Source of the DNA: Arthrobacter sp. NtRootA1
GTDB taxonomy: Bacteria; Actinomycetota; Actinomycetes; Actinomycetales; Micrococcaceae
Length of the DNA: 64,000 bases
Direction of reading: 5' to 3'
NCBI RefSeq assembly: GCF_019976975.1
Contig: NZ_AP024630.1
Span: forward strand, 248,001 to 312,000
The notes below the pieces were generated by a model. That model was not told the DNA's origin. It was given only the letters and a program-made list of their open reading frames with translations, and searched no databases. Each line of letters starts with the position of its first letter. The stretch's first letter is position 1. The position numbers and the translations under genes are program-made. Below are positions 16,127 through 24,889 of this stretch, one piece after another.

Positions 16127-16921
16127 ATGGACGAAATGCGCGTTGATTTTGCGGTGCCGGACGATGTCCCAACGGCGCCGGATATTGCCCCATCGCCTGA
16201 CGACGTTTCGGTGCCTGAACAACTTCAGGACTTGGTGATCGACAGCGATGATGTAGCGGGATTCCTGCACGATCTTGCCGTCTTCTCCGCGGCCTCCGTT
16301 TCCGAAACTGTAGGCCTGGACGTCCTGTGCGGCATCACTTTGAGCAGGCGACGCCGCTCTGCCACTGTGGCCGGAAGTACCCATGAAGCGAGGCTGATCG
16401 ATGAAGTTCAGCAAGCTTACGGTGATGGCCCGTGTCTGGAGGCCATGCGCAGCCATACCACAGTGCATGTACCCGATACTTCCACCGAGGAAAGATGGTC
16501 CGAGTACTGCACCGTCATCGCGGAACGCGGGCACCTTTCAGCCCTTTGCGTCCCGCTGGAGTTGGATGAGGGGGCAACTGCAGCCCTGAACTTCTTTGCC
16601 CCGAAGGCCCATGTCTACGACGAAGAGACAATCCGGAATTGTGAGCTGTACGCCAGCCAGGCCGAGCGTTCGCTGAGGCTGGCCGTGAGGATTGGCGTTA
16701 AGCAGCAGCATGCTGACGACCTCCAGACGGCAATGCAGTCGAGGACAGTGATTGACTTGGCCTGCGGCATCATTATGGGCCAAAACCGCTGTAGCCAGGA
16801 TGAGGCCTTCAAGATCCTTACCAAGGCTTCCAATGGCCGCAACCAAAAACTTAGGGATGTGGCTGAGCAGCTCATCAAGGCTGTGGCGGAGCAAGCTCCG
16901 GTGGCCCACTTTGAGCCGTAG
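16127..16921 (+). CDS. GAF-ANTAR RNA-binding antitermination regulator
   Basis: 264 residues. A GAF sensor domain (about 35-190, with VSETVGLDVLCGITL, GDGPCLEAMRSHTTVHVPD, LCVPLELDEGATAALNFF) is followed by an ANTAR domain (about 200-255: DLQTAMQSRTVIDLACGIIMGQNRCSQDEAFKILTKASNGRNQKLRDVAEQL). ANTAR domains bind paired RNA hairpins and prevent termination. Start ATG 16127 has a weak ribosome site; ATG 16136 is an alternative. Flanked by two paralogous zinc-ribbon genes, which may be its targets. Signal unknown. Confidence 0.85.
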   Translation: MDEMRVDFAVPDDVPTAPDIAPSPDDVSVPEQLQDLVIDSDDVAGFLHDLAVFSAASVSETVGLDVLCGITLSRRRRSATVAGSTHEARLIDEVQQAYGDGPCLEAMRSHTTVHVPDTSTEERWSEYCTVIAERGHLSALCVPLELDEGATAALNFFAPKAHVYDEETIRNCELYASQAERSLRLAVRIGVKQQHADDLQTAMQSRTVIDLACGIIMGQNRCSQDEAFKILTKASNGRNQKLRDVAEQLIKAVAEQAPVAHFEP

Positions 16922-17189
16922 GAGGCTGCGGCGGACCTTGCGCACTTGTGACGCCCGCCACTAATGAACTACATTCATAGGTGGGTTAAGCAGATAGCCC
17001 TTGGAGACTCATGACCTGAAGCCATCCAAGATGGTACAAGAACTGCACCTCAAGCTGTGGCCACAATCGGCCGGCTCGCCGCGTGCATCCATGCAGGCCT
17101 CCTCGAGGAGCAATCAGCTTCTCCCGACGCGATTCAATATGTTGTCGGAACCCACCTCGCGGTGGATACGTGCATAAAGGAGAATGGCA

Positions 17190-17648
17190 ATGACGCTTGG
17201 ATCCCCTATTCCCGCCCCTAAACCCATGGTTGGGGCGAAACCCGCAACTTTTGACACCGCCACACGGCCTTGGTGCACAGTTTGCGATACTGACTCGTAC
17301 ATTTTCGTTGAGACCGTTGTAGAAGCAGAGCCGAACCAGTCCGAAATCGTTGAAGTCAGCTACACCTGCAGTGAGTGCGATACGTTTTACGCCCACCCCG
17401 TGCCCCTTGCTGAACTAGTACCGGAGATCCAAACCGAATTCCTGTCTACGTCCGCAGCCGGACTGTGGTTCAGCTGCACGCACTGTGGCGAGCCCATGAC
17501 GTTGGGACGCCCCTCGGAGAGCATCATCGAGCCACCCCGGAGCACCGACGACTTGGGCGGCCCGAGCCTGTTCGAGGTCTACCTGCAAACGCAGGTGCTT
17601 CATTGCCGCTGCGGTTTCCAGATGGAGGTTCCGCGCCACGTGGGGTAA
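17190..17648 (+). CDS. Double zinc-ribbon protein, paralogue of 15524-15952
   Basis: 152 residues. ATG 17190 is preferred to ATG 17184, because AGGAG (17178-17182) is 7 nt from the former but 1 nt from the latter. Cysteine pairs: RPWCTVCDTD, YTCSECDTF, FSCTHCGEPM, LHCRCGFQMEVP. It shares layout and closing motif with the product of 15524-15952. The acidic stretch between the first two pairs (ETVVEAEPNQSEIVEVS) is unlike the paralogue. Function unknown; next to it is a YbdK-like ligase gene 39 bp downstream. Confidence 0.65.
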   Translation: MTLGSPIPAPKPMVGAKPATFDTATRPWCTVCDTDSYIFVETVVEAEPNQSEIVEVSYTCSECDTFYAHPVPLAELVPEIQTEFLSTSAAGLWFSCTHCGEPMTLGRPSESIIEPPRSTDDLGGPSLFEVYLQTQVLHCRCGFQMEVPRHVG

Positions 17649-17687
17649 CCACGGCCTCTAATTTCATTACTGCGGGGGAGGGTAGCT

Positions 17688-18833
17688 ATGCGCACGTTTG
17701 GCGTCGAAGAAGAGTTGCTGATCGCAGATCCTGTTGACGGGATGCCGCTTCCGCTTGCGGCCGGCATTCTGGACCTGGCTGCCCAACCCCACATGAACAC
17801 GGCAAGTTATCCGGAAGCCGGGGATTCCCTCAAGTCCGAGTTCAAACAGGAACAGATTGAGGTGAATTCCCGGCCTTGCCGGACGGCAGCGGAGCTTCGC
17901 GACGAGATCCGCCTTGGACGGGCATTGGCCGACTCGGCTGCGCGGACCTTGGGAGCCAGGGTGGCAGCCTTGGCCACGCCCCCGGAATTCCACGCGACGC
18001 CCACCCTGGGCAATCAACGCTATGCAACCATGGGAACCGAGTTTGGCCTTATCTCGCGCGAGCAGCTCACGTGCGGATTCCACGTGCACGTGGCCATCGA
18101 ATCGCCGGATGAAGGCGCGGGCGTCCTGGACAGGATGCGCCAATGGCTGCCTGTGCTCCTTGCCTTAAGTGCCAATTCTCCATTTTGGATGGGCTCCGAC
18201 ACAGGCTTTGCCAGTTACCGGACCCAAATTTGGAACAGGTGGCCCACGGCCGGGCCTATGGATGTCTTCGGCTCGGCGGAGGGCTATCGTGAGGTGCTGG
18301 GGCATCTTCTAGGCACTGGCGTCCCCTTGGACGAGGGCATGATTTACTTCGATGCCCGCCTTTCCAGAGGCCATCCCACCGTTGAACTCCGCATCGCCGA
18401 CGTCTGCCTGTACGCCGAAGACGCACTCACCATCGCCGTGATTGCCCGGGCTTTGGTGGAGACTGCGGCGACACAATGGCGGCAGGGGGAGCCGCCGTCG
18501 GACGCGTTGACGAGCCTGTTGCGCATGGCCAACTGGCGGTCCAGCCGCTTTGGCATCAACGATCAACTGATTCACCCAATGGACCACCGGCCATATCCTG
18601 CTGCGGATGTGGCGGGGGCCTTGTTGAGGCACGTTCGCGGGGCGCTGACTAAGTCCGGGGACCTGGCACTCGCACGGTCCGGCGTGGCGAAGATCCTGCG
18701 TCGTGGCACGGGTGAACGTCTCCAACGTCAGGCTTACAGCCGGCGGCTTAGGCTCTCCGATGTCGTTTCTGCTGCCATCGCCTCGACCCATGAGTACGGC
18801 GAACGCTCAAGCGCAGGCCTGTTGAGCCACTAA
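17688..18833 (+). CDS. Carboxylate-amine ligase, YbdK/GCS2 family
   Basis: 381 residues, normal length, behind GGAGGGT. The start MRTFGVEEELLIAD and the later FKQEQIEVNSRPC, LTCGFHVHVAIESPDEG and HPTVELRIADVCLYAEDALTIAVIARAL are GCS2-type glutamate-cysteine ligase motifs (metal-binding Glu residues and HVHV). YbdK-like enzymes ligate glutamate to an amine with ATP; in actinobacteria the family includes EgtA-like and unassigned members, so the substrate is open. It follows the zinc-ribbon gene by 39 bp on the same strand. Confidence 0.8.
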   Translation: MRTFGVEEELLIADPVDGMPLPLAAGILDLAAQPHMNTASYPEAGDSLKSEFKQEQIEVNSRPCRTAAELRDEIRLGRALADSAARTLGARVAALATPPEFHATPTLGNQRYATMGTEFGLISREQLTCGFHVHVAIESPDEGAGVLDRMRQWLPVLLALSANSPFWMGSDTGFASYRTQIWNRWPTAGPMDVFGSAEGYREVLGHLLGTGVPLDEGMIYFDARLSRGHPTVELRIADVCLYAEDALTIAVIARALVETAATQWRQGEPPSDALTSLLRMANWRSSRFGINDQLIHPMDHRPYPAADVAGALLRHVRGALTKSGDLALARSGVAKILRRGTGERLQRQAYSRRLRLSDVVSAAIASTHEYGERSSAGLLSH

Positions 18834-18929
18834 TTGGTGGCTGAGGTACTCACATTCCGTGGAAAGCACGACGGCGGCAGGCCGGTAAGTGCGCCAGTCA
18901 CCTGCCGTCGTCGTACCGATACTTGGGTG

Positions 18930-19331
18930 TTAGCCCTGATTGATGCGGATCATGTTCCCGGACGGATCGCGGAAGGCGCAGTCGCGGGGACCCCACGGCT
19001 GAACAATCGGCTCCTGGAGCACTTCGGCGCCCGACGCGCGCAGCTTTTCAAACGTGGCGTCGAGATCGTCCGTGTTGAAGACGAGCATGGGCATGACGCC
19101 CTTGGTGAGCAGCTCCTGGATGGCGTCGCCGTCAGCCTGCGAGCGGCCGGCGTGCGGAGGGGACAGAACGAGTTCGAGGTCCGGCTGGGCATCGCTGCCG
19201 AGGGTAACCCAGCGCTGGCCGTCCGAGCCGACGTCGTTCCGGACTTCCAAGCCGAGTGCGTCGCGGTAGAAGGCGAGCGACTCATCGACATCGTTGACAG
19301 TAACGTGTGCGTACTTCAATGAAATGTTCAT
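18930..19331 (-). CDS. VOC-family (glyoxalase/bleomycin-resistance fold) protein
   Basis: 133 residues with two beta-alpha-beta-beta-beta units: LKYAHVTVNDVDESLAFYRDALGLEVRNDVG and PMLVFNTDDLDATFEKLRASGAEVLQEP ending FRDPSGNMIRINQ. Metal-ligand positions are His (YAHV), and Glu/Gln in the second unit is not obvious, so it may be a dioxygenase-like or binding protein. It follows an AraC regulator by 10 bp and is probably co-transcribed with it. Confidence 0.8.
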   Translation of the reverse strand: MNISLKYAHVTVNDVDESLAFYRDALGLEVRNDVGSDGQRWVTLGSDAQPDLELVLSPPHAGRSQADGDAIQELLTKGVMPMLVFNTDDLDATFEKLRASGAEVLQEPIVQPWGPRDCAFRDPSGNMIRINQG

Positions 19332-19341
19332 GTCTCACACG

Positions 19342-19791
19342 CTATTGCAGCTGCGAGGCGGGCGCTTCTTCAATCCTGCTCAGGTTCTTAGTGCCGTTTC
19401 TTTCAGGGCGCGTTTGCTGCTTCGCGATGCAGGTGGGCATCGCCTTCACCGCATGGTGCTCGCCTGAGCGATATTCGCTGGGCGTCACGCCGACGATCTC
19501 AGTGAAGCGTGAACTGAAGGAGCCCAAGGAGGTACAGCCCACCTCCATGCAAGCGTCGGTAACGCTGGTTCCGGCCCGCAGCAGGGCCATGGCCCGTTCG
19601 ATGCGCCGGGTCATGAGGTAGTTGTAAGGCGATTCACCGTATGCGGCCTTGAACTGGCGGGAGAAATGCGCTGGAGACATGAGAGCCCCGGCCGCCATGG
19701 TGGGCACATCCAAAGGCCGCGCGTACTCCCGATCGATGAAATCGCGGGCGCGCCGCAGATGGGCCAGGTTGGCCAGTTCCTGCGGTGTCAT
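19342..19791 (-). CDS. AraC-family regulator, DNA-binding domain only
   Basis: 149 residues. It consists mainly of a C-terminal-type AraC double HTH: LAHLRRARDFIDREYARPLDVPTMAAGALMSPAHFSRQFKAAYGESPYNYLMTRRIERAMALLRAGTSVTDACMEVGCTSLGSFSSRFTEIVGVTPSEYR. There is no sensor domain, only a short tail. ATG 19791 lies 6 nt from a TAGACT box, so the mRNA may be leaderless. Divergent from an esterase gene 25 bp away; with the VOC gene downstream. Confidence 0.85.
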   Translation of the reverse strand: MTPQELANLAHLRRARDFIDREYARPLDVPTMAAGALMSPAHFSRQFKAAYGESPYNYLMTRRIERAMALLRAGTSVTDACMEVGCTSLGSFSSRFTEIVGVTPSEYRSGEHHAVKAMPTCIAKQQTRPERNGTKNLSRIEEAPASQLQ

Positions 19792-19797
19792 GGGGCC

Positions 19798-19810
19798 AGT
19801 CTACTAGGCT
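19798..19810. promoter_or_regulatory. Back-to-back -10 boxes of two divergent genes
   Basis: TAGACT on the minus strand (19803-19798) and TAGGCT on the plus strand (19805-19810) are separated by one base. Each is followed by 6 nt and then an ATG (19791 and 19817). At normal -10 to start distance both mRNAs would begin at the start codon. The -35 regions are weak. Confidence 0.5.
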
Positions 19811-19816
19811 CGTCCC

Positions 19817-20440
19817 ATGGATTCAGTCGTCTGGTCGAAGCCCGAAAACCAGCGTGGGGGCACGCCGTTGCTGGTGATGATGCATGGCTACGGCACCAGC
19901 GAGCAGCGCATGGTGGATCTGTTTCCAGCACTTCCCGCGGAATTCACCTGCGCGGCCCTTCGCGGCCCGAAGGAAATTGGCGACCACTACGGTTGGTTCC
20001 TCCTGGACTACTTCCTGACAATCGACTTCGCCGATGTCATCACTTCCACCAACTCAGTTTTCAACTGGATCAACACCGTGAAAGAGAACCACAGCAGCGT
20101 CAGCCTGCTCGGCTACTCGCAGGGAATGGCTATGGCCAGCACGCTGCTGCGGCTGAGGCCCCACGCTTTCAAGGCAACGGTGGGCTTGTCTGGTTTCGTC
20201 CTGGACAACGACCTCTTGGCACTGAGTGAATCCTTTGATTCACCTCCGCCGTTCTTTTGGGGCCGTGACAAGGCAGACCCCGTGATCAACGAAGACGCCA
20301 TCGCCCACACCGAAGAGTGGTTGCACGCGAATGTAGCCCTGACGGCGCGTACCTACCCGGGGATGGGGCACAGGATTGAGCCTGCGGAGCTGGTGGATGT
20401 CAGTGCGTTCCTCCGGTACTACGTGCTAAGCGGGCCGTAG
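19817..20440 (+). CDS. Carboxylesterase/phospholipase-type alpha/beta hydrolase
   Basis: 207 residues, the length of the family. Nucleophile Ser101 in LLGYSQGMA, oxyanion region MMHGYGTSEQRM, acid in GRDKADPVI and His in PGMGHRIEP give a complete triad. It hydrolyses carboxylic esters or lysophospholipids in the cytoplasm; no signal peptide. ATG 19817 has no ribosome site and sits 6 nt after a TAGGCT box. Divergent from an AraC-type regulator. Confidence 0.82.
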   Translation: MDSVVWSKPENQRGGTPLLVMMHGYGTSEQRMVDLFPALPAEFTCAALRGPKEIGDHYGWFLLDYFLTIDFADVITSTNSVFNWINTVKENHSSVSLLGYSQGMAMASTLLRLRPHAFKATVGLSGFVLDNDLLALSESFDSPPPFFWGRDKADPVINEDAIAHTEEWLHANVALTARTYPGMGHRIEPAELVDVSAFLRYYVLSGP

Positions 20441-20551
20441 GGCCCTGAAGCAGGCCTCTGGATTAGACGGCATCGGTCCGCCAGAATCAACCTTTCCGTG
20501 AGATTCGCGTCACAAATTCGCATTCGGCCACACACTATTGAATGACAAAAT

Positions 20552-20565
20552 TGTAAGCGCTTACA
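20552..20565. promoter_or_regulatory. LacI-type operator upstream of the LacI gene
   Basis: TGTAAGCGCTTACA is a perfect 14-bp palindrome with the central CG step typical of LacI/GalR operators. It lies 99 bp before the start of the LacI-family gene and probably mediates autoregulation of the disaccharide phosphorylase operon. Confidence 0.75.
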
Positions 20566-20663
20566 CTTTTGGCTTGCGGCCCGCCCCAACAGGACTTTCC
20601 CATGCGTGCCGCGCCGTTCTCATAACGTGTCTTCGAGTATGGAAAGGGTTGAGGCCGTGTTGC

Positions 20664-21683
20664 ATGGTTAGGACTCACAGAGTGACAATCCAGGACGTTG
20701 CAGTCCTCTCCGGATTGTCCATTTGTACGGTGTCCAGGGCTCTGAGGAATCTCCCCAACGTTTCCGAAAAGGCCCAACGGCAAGTGGCGGAAGCCGCAAA
20801 CAAGCTGGGCTACAAAGCCTCGGCAGCAGCATCAAGACTGGCCGGTGGCAGCACGGGTTCCGTGGCCATCGTCGCCCCCACCGCCACAGCGTGGTTCTTT
20901 GCGCAGGCCGTGGAAGCGGCAGAGGAGGTCTTCGGCGACAGCGGCTACGACACCGTCCTGATCAGCCTTCGCAACAAGGCCAGCGTCCGTAAGCAAGTCT
21001 TCGGCGACGTTGAGCGGCTGGCGCAAAGGGTGGACGGGTTGCTGCTGCTCAACGTTGACCTCGACCCGCAGGAAGTGGAAGCTTTGGAGGCTTCCGGGCT
21101 GGCAGTTGCCAGCGTGGGCATGCGGAATGTTCCGTGGGACAATGTTGGTATCGATGACGAGCACGCAGCTTGGCAGGCCACCCAACACCTGCTGGGACTG
21201 GGCCATTGGGACTTGGCCGTTCTCTCGAGCAATGAACACTCCGTTGTGACTGAGACCCCGCGGTTCCGCGGCTTCAGGCGTGCACTGGATGAACACCACC
21301 TCACCGTCCACCCGGACCTTGTGGTGGCTGCTGGGCCAAGCATCGACGACGGCCGCCGGGCAATGACCGAACTCATCACCCGCGGGGCACGGCCCACGGC
21401 GGTGTTCGCCCATTGCGACGAAGCAGCGTTCGGAGCGCTGATGGCGTTGCGTGAGCATGGCCTCTCCGTCCCCAAAAATGTGTCCGTGATCGGAATCGAT
21501 GACCATCCCATGAGCTGGTTTCTTGGGCTCAGCACCGTGGCACAACCCGTTGCCGACCAAGGTGCCTTCGCCGCGAACCTGCTGTGTGAACGACTCCTGA
21601 ATACAGATCCCCCCAACCAATCCTCCAATCACTTGCTCGATACCAAGCTCATCGAACGCAAAACCACGCGCCACAAGCGCTGA
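20664..21683 (+). CDS. LacI-family transcriptional repressor
   Basis: 339 residues from ATG 20664; GTG 20682 (VTIQDVAVLSGLS) is an alternative. The N-terminal HTH is VTIQDVAVLSGLSICTVSRALRNLPNVSEKAQRQVAEAANKLGY, followed by a periplasmic-binding-like ligand domain (SVAIVAPTATAWFF, VSVIGIDDHPMSWFLGLSTVAQP). It likely senses a disaccharide or its phosphate and controls the downstream phosphoglucomutase and GH65 genes (8 bp and 30 bp gaps). A further upstream ATG at 20538 would put the operator inside the gene and is unlikely. Confidence 0.87.
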   Translation: MVRTHRVTIQDVAVLSGLSICTVSRALRNLPNVSEKAQRQVAEAANKLGYKASAAASRLAGGSTGSVAIVAPTATAWFFAQAVEAAEEVFGDSGYDTVLISLRNKASVRKQVFGDVERLAQRVDGLLLLNVDLDPQEVEALEASGLAVASVGMRNVPWDNVGIDDEHAAWQATQHLLGLGHWDLAVLSSNEHSVVTETPRFRGFRRALDEHHLTVHPDLVVAAGPSIDDGRRAMTELITRGARPTAVFAHCDEAAFGALMALREHGLSVPKNVSVIGIDDHPMSWFLGLSTVAQPVADQGAFAANLLCERLLNTDPPNQSSNHLLDTKLIERKTTRHKR

Positions 21684-21691
21684 ACGGAACT

Positions 21692-22423
21692 ATGCACATG
21701 ACTGATCTTCGTAATGCCTGGACTGGCGCTTCGGCGCTCTTGTTCGACCTCGACGGCGTGCTGACGCCCACTGCCGTGGTGCACGAGCAAGCATGGCAGG
21801 AACTCTTCGATGGCTACCTTGCCGAGGCAGGCCACCCGCAGGGATACCAGGAAAGCGACTACTTCGATCACATCGACGGCAAGCCACGCTTCGACGGCGT
21901 CCGGGACTTCCTGACCTCGCGCGGCATCACGCTGCCGGAAGGGCCGCTGGATGACGCCACCACGAATGAAACCGTGCAGGGCCTGGGAAACCGCAAGAAC
22001 GCAATCTTCAACGAGATCGTGGACACGCGCGGCGTAGAGCCTTTCCCAGGCTCGGTAAAGTTCATCAACGCCGCGCTCGAGTTGGGACTCAAGGTCGCCG
22101 TCGTGTCCTCGTCACGGAACGCCCCCGCCGTACTGAAGGCAGCCGGACTTGACCACCACTTCACGGTGGTCGTCGATGGTCAGGTAGCCGCCGCCGTCGG
22201 ACTTCCGGGCAAGCCGGATCCGGCCACGTTCACCTACGCAGCTTCCCTGCTGGACGTCCCCACACAGGAATGCATCGTGGTGGAAGACGCCGTTTCCGGC
22301 GTCCAGGCGGGCAGCGCCGGCAACTTCCAGGCCGTCATCGGCGTGGACCGCGGCGCCGGCCGCCAAACACTGCTCGACGCCGGCGCCACCCTTGTGGTCG
22401 ATGACCTCAACGATCTTCTCTGA
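21692..22423 (+). CDS. pgmB: Beta-phosphoglucomutase-like HAD hydrolase
   Basis: 243 residues (ATG 21698 also possible). HAD motif I LLFDLDGVLTP with Asp19/Asp21, motif II VVSSSRNAPAVLKAAG, Lys in GKPDPATFTYAA and motif IV VVEDAVSGVQAG. The cap has the NRKN segment (GLGNRKNAIFNEIV) typical of beta-phosphoglucomutase. It converts beta-glucose 1-phosphate, released by the GH65 phosphorylase encoded 29 bp downstream, to glucose 6-phosphate. Confidence 0.87.
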   Translation: MHMTDLRNAWTGASALLFDLDGVLTPTAVVHEQAWQELFDGYLAEAGHPQGYQESDYFDHIDGKPRFDGVRDFLTSRGITLPEGPLDDATTNETVQGLGNRKNAIFNEIVDTRGVEPFPGSVKFINAALELGLKVAVVSSSRNAPAVLKAAGLDHHFTVVVDGQVAAAVGLPGKPDPATFTYAASLLDVPTQECIVVEDAVSGVQAGSAGNFQAVIGVDRGAGRQTLLDAGATLVVDDLNDLL

Positions 22424-22452
22424 CCCTACTTTTCGAAGGACCTCTTTAGCCC

Positions 22453-24816
22453 ATGGCACTCATCAGCTCTGATCGGCTGCGCTTTCCCTGCGAGCCTTGG
22501 AAGCTCGTGGAAAGTATCCACGTCCCCGGGGACGAGGGAACCCTGGAAACGCTGTTCGCCCTTGGCAACGGCCACCTTGGCGTCCGTGGGGCCCATTCCA
22601 CGCGGGGCGACGGCGAGCTTCCCGGAACGTTCATCAACGGATTCCACGAGATCTGGGACATCAAGCACGCCGAGAACGCATACGGTTTTGCCCGTACCGG
22701 CCAGCGGATTGTGTACGTCCCGGACGCCAATAATTTCACGGTATCAATCGATGGCGAGCCCCTGAGTCTGGCCGAATCCACGGTGCTGGACTACCACCGA
22801 AGTGTGGACTTCTCCACAGGCGTCTATGAGGAAACCACCACGTGGGCTTGCCGCTCTGGCGCTACCGTCACCACGTTGGAGCGGCGCGCCGTCGGGTTCG
22901 ATTCGCGCGGATGTCTTGGCCTGGAACTGTCCGTGAGCGCTGACCGCGACGTGTCGGCGGACATCGTTTCCGGCGTCGTAAACCGCCAGGACCAGCCTGT
23001 GGAGGACCACTCGGTCCATGACCCCAGGCGATCCGGCCGGCACGCCGGCCGTGTCCTGTTGCCGCTGCACCTCCAGGGCGCCGATGGCTCATTGCGCCTG
23101 GCGTGGGAGACCTCGGAATCCCGCCAGCGCATCGCCATGGCCGTGGATCACTGGATCTCCGCGGAAGGCCAGCCCTTCGAGACTGTCGTCGCAGAGGACG
23201 AATCATCCGTTCGCTACGTCCTGGCCATCAACAGCGGCGAAGCGTTCCGTCTGGAGAAAACCGTCAGCTACGTTGTGGCCGGGCGCACACTGGCGGACGA
23301 CGACGACGGCGGCGAGAGCCTGGCGGCGGACGCCGAGGCCAACCTGGTGCCGTTCTCCGAGATCCTCGCGCAGAGCCAGGCCCACTACAGCCAGTACTGG
23401 ACCACCGCGGATGTGGCCATCGGCGGCCAGCCCGAACTCCAGCAAGCCGTGCGGTGGGCCCTCTTCCAGCTTGCGCAGGCAACAGCCCGCGCCGGGGTCG
23501 CCGGCATTCCTGCGAAGGGCGTCAGTGGCTCCGGGTATGAAGGCCACTACTTCTGGGACCAAGAGGTCTACCTGCTTCCTTACCTGACGTACACCAATCC
23601 TGACGGTGCCCGGAAGGTGCTCGAATCACGGCACGCCATGCTTCCGGACGCGCGTGTCCGCGCCAAGGAACTCAGCGTGGACGGAGCTCTGTTCCCATGG
23701 CGCACCATCAACGGGCTGGAAGCGAGTGCCTACTACGCGGCCGGAACAGCCCAATTCCACATCGCAGCGGCCATCGCTTTTGCCGCCAACCGGTACGAGT
23801 GGGCCAGCGGCGACGCCAGCTTCCGCGCCGACATCGGTGCCGACCTGCTGATTGAGACGGCACGCATGTGGGTCTCCCTGGGCTTCTTCGGAAAGGATGG
23901 CCTCTTCCACATTCACGGCGTCACCGGGCCGGATGAATACACCGCCGTTGTCAACGACAACCTCTACACCAACGTTATGGCGCGGTTTAACCTCCGTGCC
24001 GCGGCTGCCTTGGAACACGAAGGCATCGCTGACACGGAACGTTTGGTGTGGCGCCAAGCTGCCGAGCGCATGTCCCTGCCCTACGATCCCCACCTGGAGG
24101 TCTTCAGCCAGGACAACGACTTTATGACCTTGGAGCCGTGGGATTGGAATACGCCCAAGTCCAAGTACCCCCTCCTGCTGAACTTCCACCCCTTGGTGAT
24201 CTACCGGCACCAGGTCCTTAAGCAGGCCGATACAGTGCTGGCCATGTTCCTCCAGTGGCAAGACTTCTCAGCCGAGGAAAAGCAGCGCGCCTTCGACTTC
24301 TATGACCCCATCACCACCGGCGACTCCACCCTCTCCGCCTGCGTGCAGGGCATCATGGCTGCCGAAGTTGGGTATGGCGACGTCGCGCTGAAGCACTTCA
24401 CCGAAGCGTTGTTCATTGACTTGGACAACTCACATGGCAACACGATCGATGGCGTCCACATCGCCTCCACCGGCGGAATTTGGAGCTCGTTGGTCTGCGG
24501 TTTCGCCGGAATGCGTGATCAGGGCGAGGTACTGCGCTTCGATCCGCGGCTGCCCGTGGAGTGGGAAGGCCTCTCCTTCAGGCTCAAGGTCCGTGGCCGT
24601 TTGCTGTCTGTGGAACTCGTTCAGGGATCCATCGCGCTCGCGCTCGTTTCCGGTTCCGGTTACAGCGATGAGCCGCTGCTGATTCGGGTTCGGGATCACG
24701 ACGTCACCGTCAGCGCGGACACCATCACGGTGCCGCTGGACACGGTACCCGTCCCGCCGCCGTCGATCTTTCCCAGCGTCTTCCCGACCGCAGGACTGCC
24801 GATCGTTCGGGCATAG
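22453..24816 (+). CDS. GH65 inverting disaccharide phosphorylase (maltose/trehalose/kojibiose type)
   Basis: 787 residues, full length. N-terminal beta-sandwich (FALGNGHLGVRGAHS), (alpha/alpha)6 barrel with KGVSGSGYEGHYFWDQEVYLLPYLTYT, HGVTGPDEYTAVVNDNLYTN carrying the general-acid Glu495, phosphate loop region DNSHGNTIDGVHIASTGGIWSSLVCGFAGM, and a C-terminal beta domain. Cytoplasmic; splits a glucosyl disaccharide with phosphate to beta-glucose 1-phosphate plus glucose. The linkage cannot be told from the sequence. Operon: lacI-pgmB-GH65. The phosphorylase route saves one ATP compared with hydrolysis. Confidence 0.88.
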   Translation: MALISSDRLRFPCEPWKLVESIHVPGDEGTLETLFALGNGHLGVRGAHSTRGDGELPGTFINGFHEIWDIKHAENAYGFARTGQRIVYVPDANNFTVSIDGEPLSLAESTVLDYHRSVDFSTGVYEETTTWACRSGATVTTLERRAVGFDSRGCLGLELSVSADRDVSADIVSGVVNRQDQPVEDHSVHDPRRSGRHAGRVLLPLHLQGADGSLRLAWETSESRQRIAMAVDHWISAEGQPFETVVAEDESSVRYVLAINSGEAFRLEKTVSYVVAGRTLADDDDGGESLAADAEANLVPFSEILAQSQAHYSQYWTTADVAIGGQPELQQAVRWALFQLAQATARAGVAGIPAKGVSGSGYEGHYFWDQEVYLLPYLTYTNPDGARKVLESRHAMLPDARVRAKELSVDGALFPWRTINGLEASAYYAAGTAQFHIAAAIAFAANRYEWASGDASFRADIGADLLIETARMWVSLGFFGKDGLFHIHGVTGPDEYTAVVNDNLYTNVMARFNLRAAAALEHEGIADTERLVWRQAAERMSLPYDPHLEVFSQDNDFMTLEPWDWNTPKSKYPLLLNFHPLVIYRHQVLKQADTVLAMFLQWQDFSAEEKQRAFDFYDPITTGDSTLSACVQGIMAAEVGYGDVALKHFTEALFIDLDNSHGNTIDGVHIASTGGIWSSLVCGFAGMRDQGEVLRFDPRLPVEWEGLSFRLKVRGRLLSVELVQGSIALALVSGSGYSDEPLLIRVRDHDVTVSADTITVPLDTVPVPPPSIFPSVFPTAGLPIVRA

Positions 24817-24844
24817 ACCGGCACGGCTCTTTGGGCTGGTCGCA

Positions 24845-24886
24845 GCATTAGCGGTTGTTCCCCGCCGTGGGAACAACCGCTAATGC
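24845..24886. terminator. Bidirectional terminator hairpin
   Basis: An 18-bp perfect stem (24845-24862 with 24869-24886; ends GCATTAGCGG / CCGCTAATGC) and a 6-nt loop lie between the convergent GH65 and small minus-strand gene. There is no U-tract; such long stems often terminate in actinobacteria. Confidence 0.75.
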
Positions 24887-24889
24887 GCC

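Noticed and set aside
17015..17221. A 68-codon reading frame in the intergenic region before the 17190 zinc-ribbon gene (runs into it by 32 bp)
   Set aside because: Amino-acid usage looks plausible, but the only start is GTG at 17057 without a ribosome site and it overlaps a better-supported gene.
20538..20663. Upstream extension of the LacI gene to ATG 20538
   Set aside because: The perfect LacI operator (20552-20565) would lie within the coding region, and the extra residues do not resemble LacI proteins.
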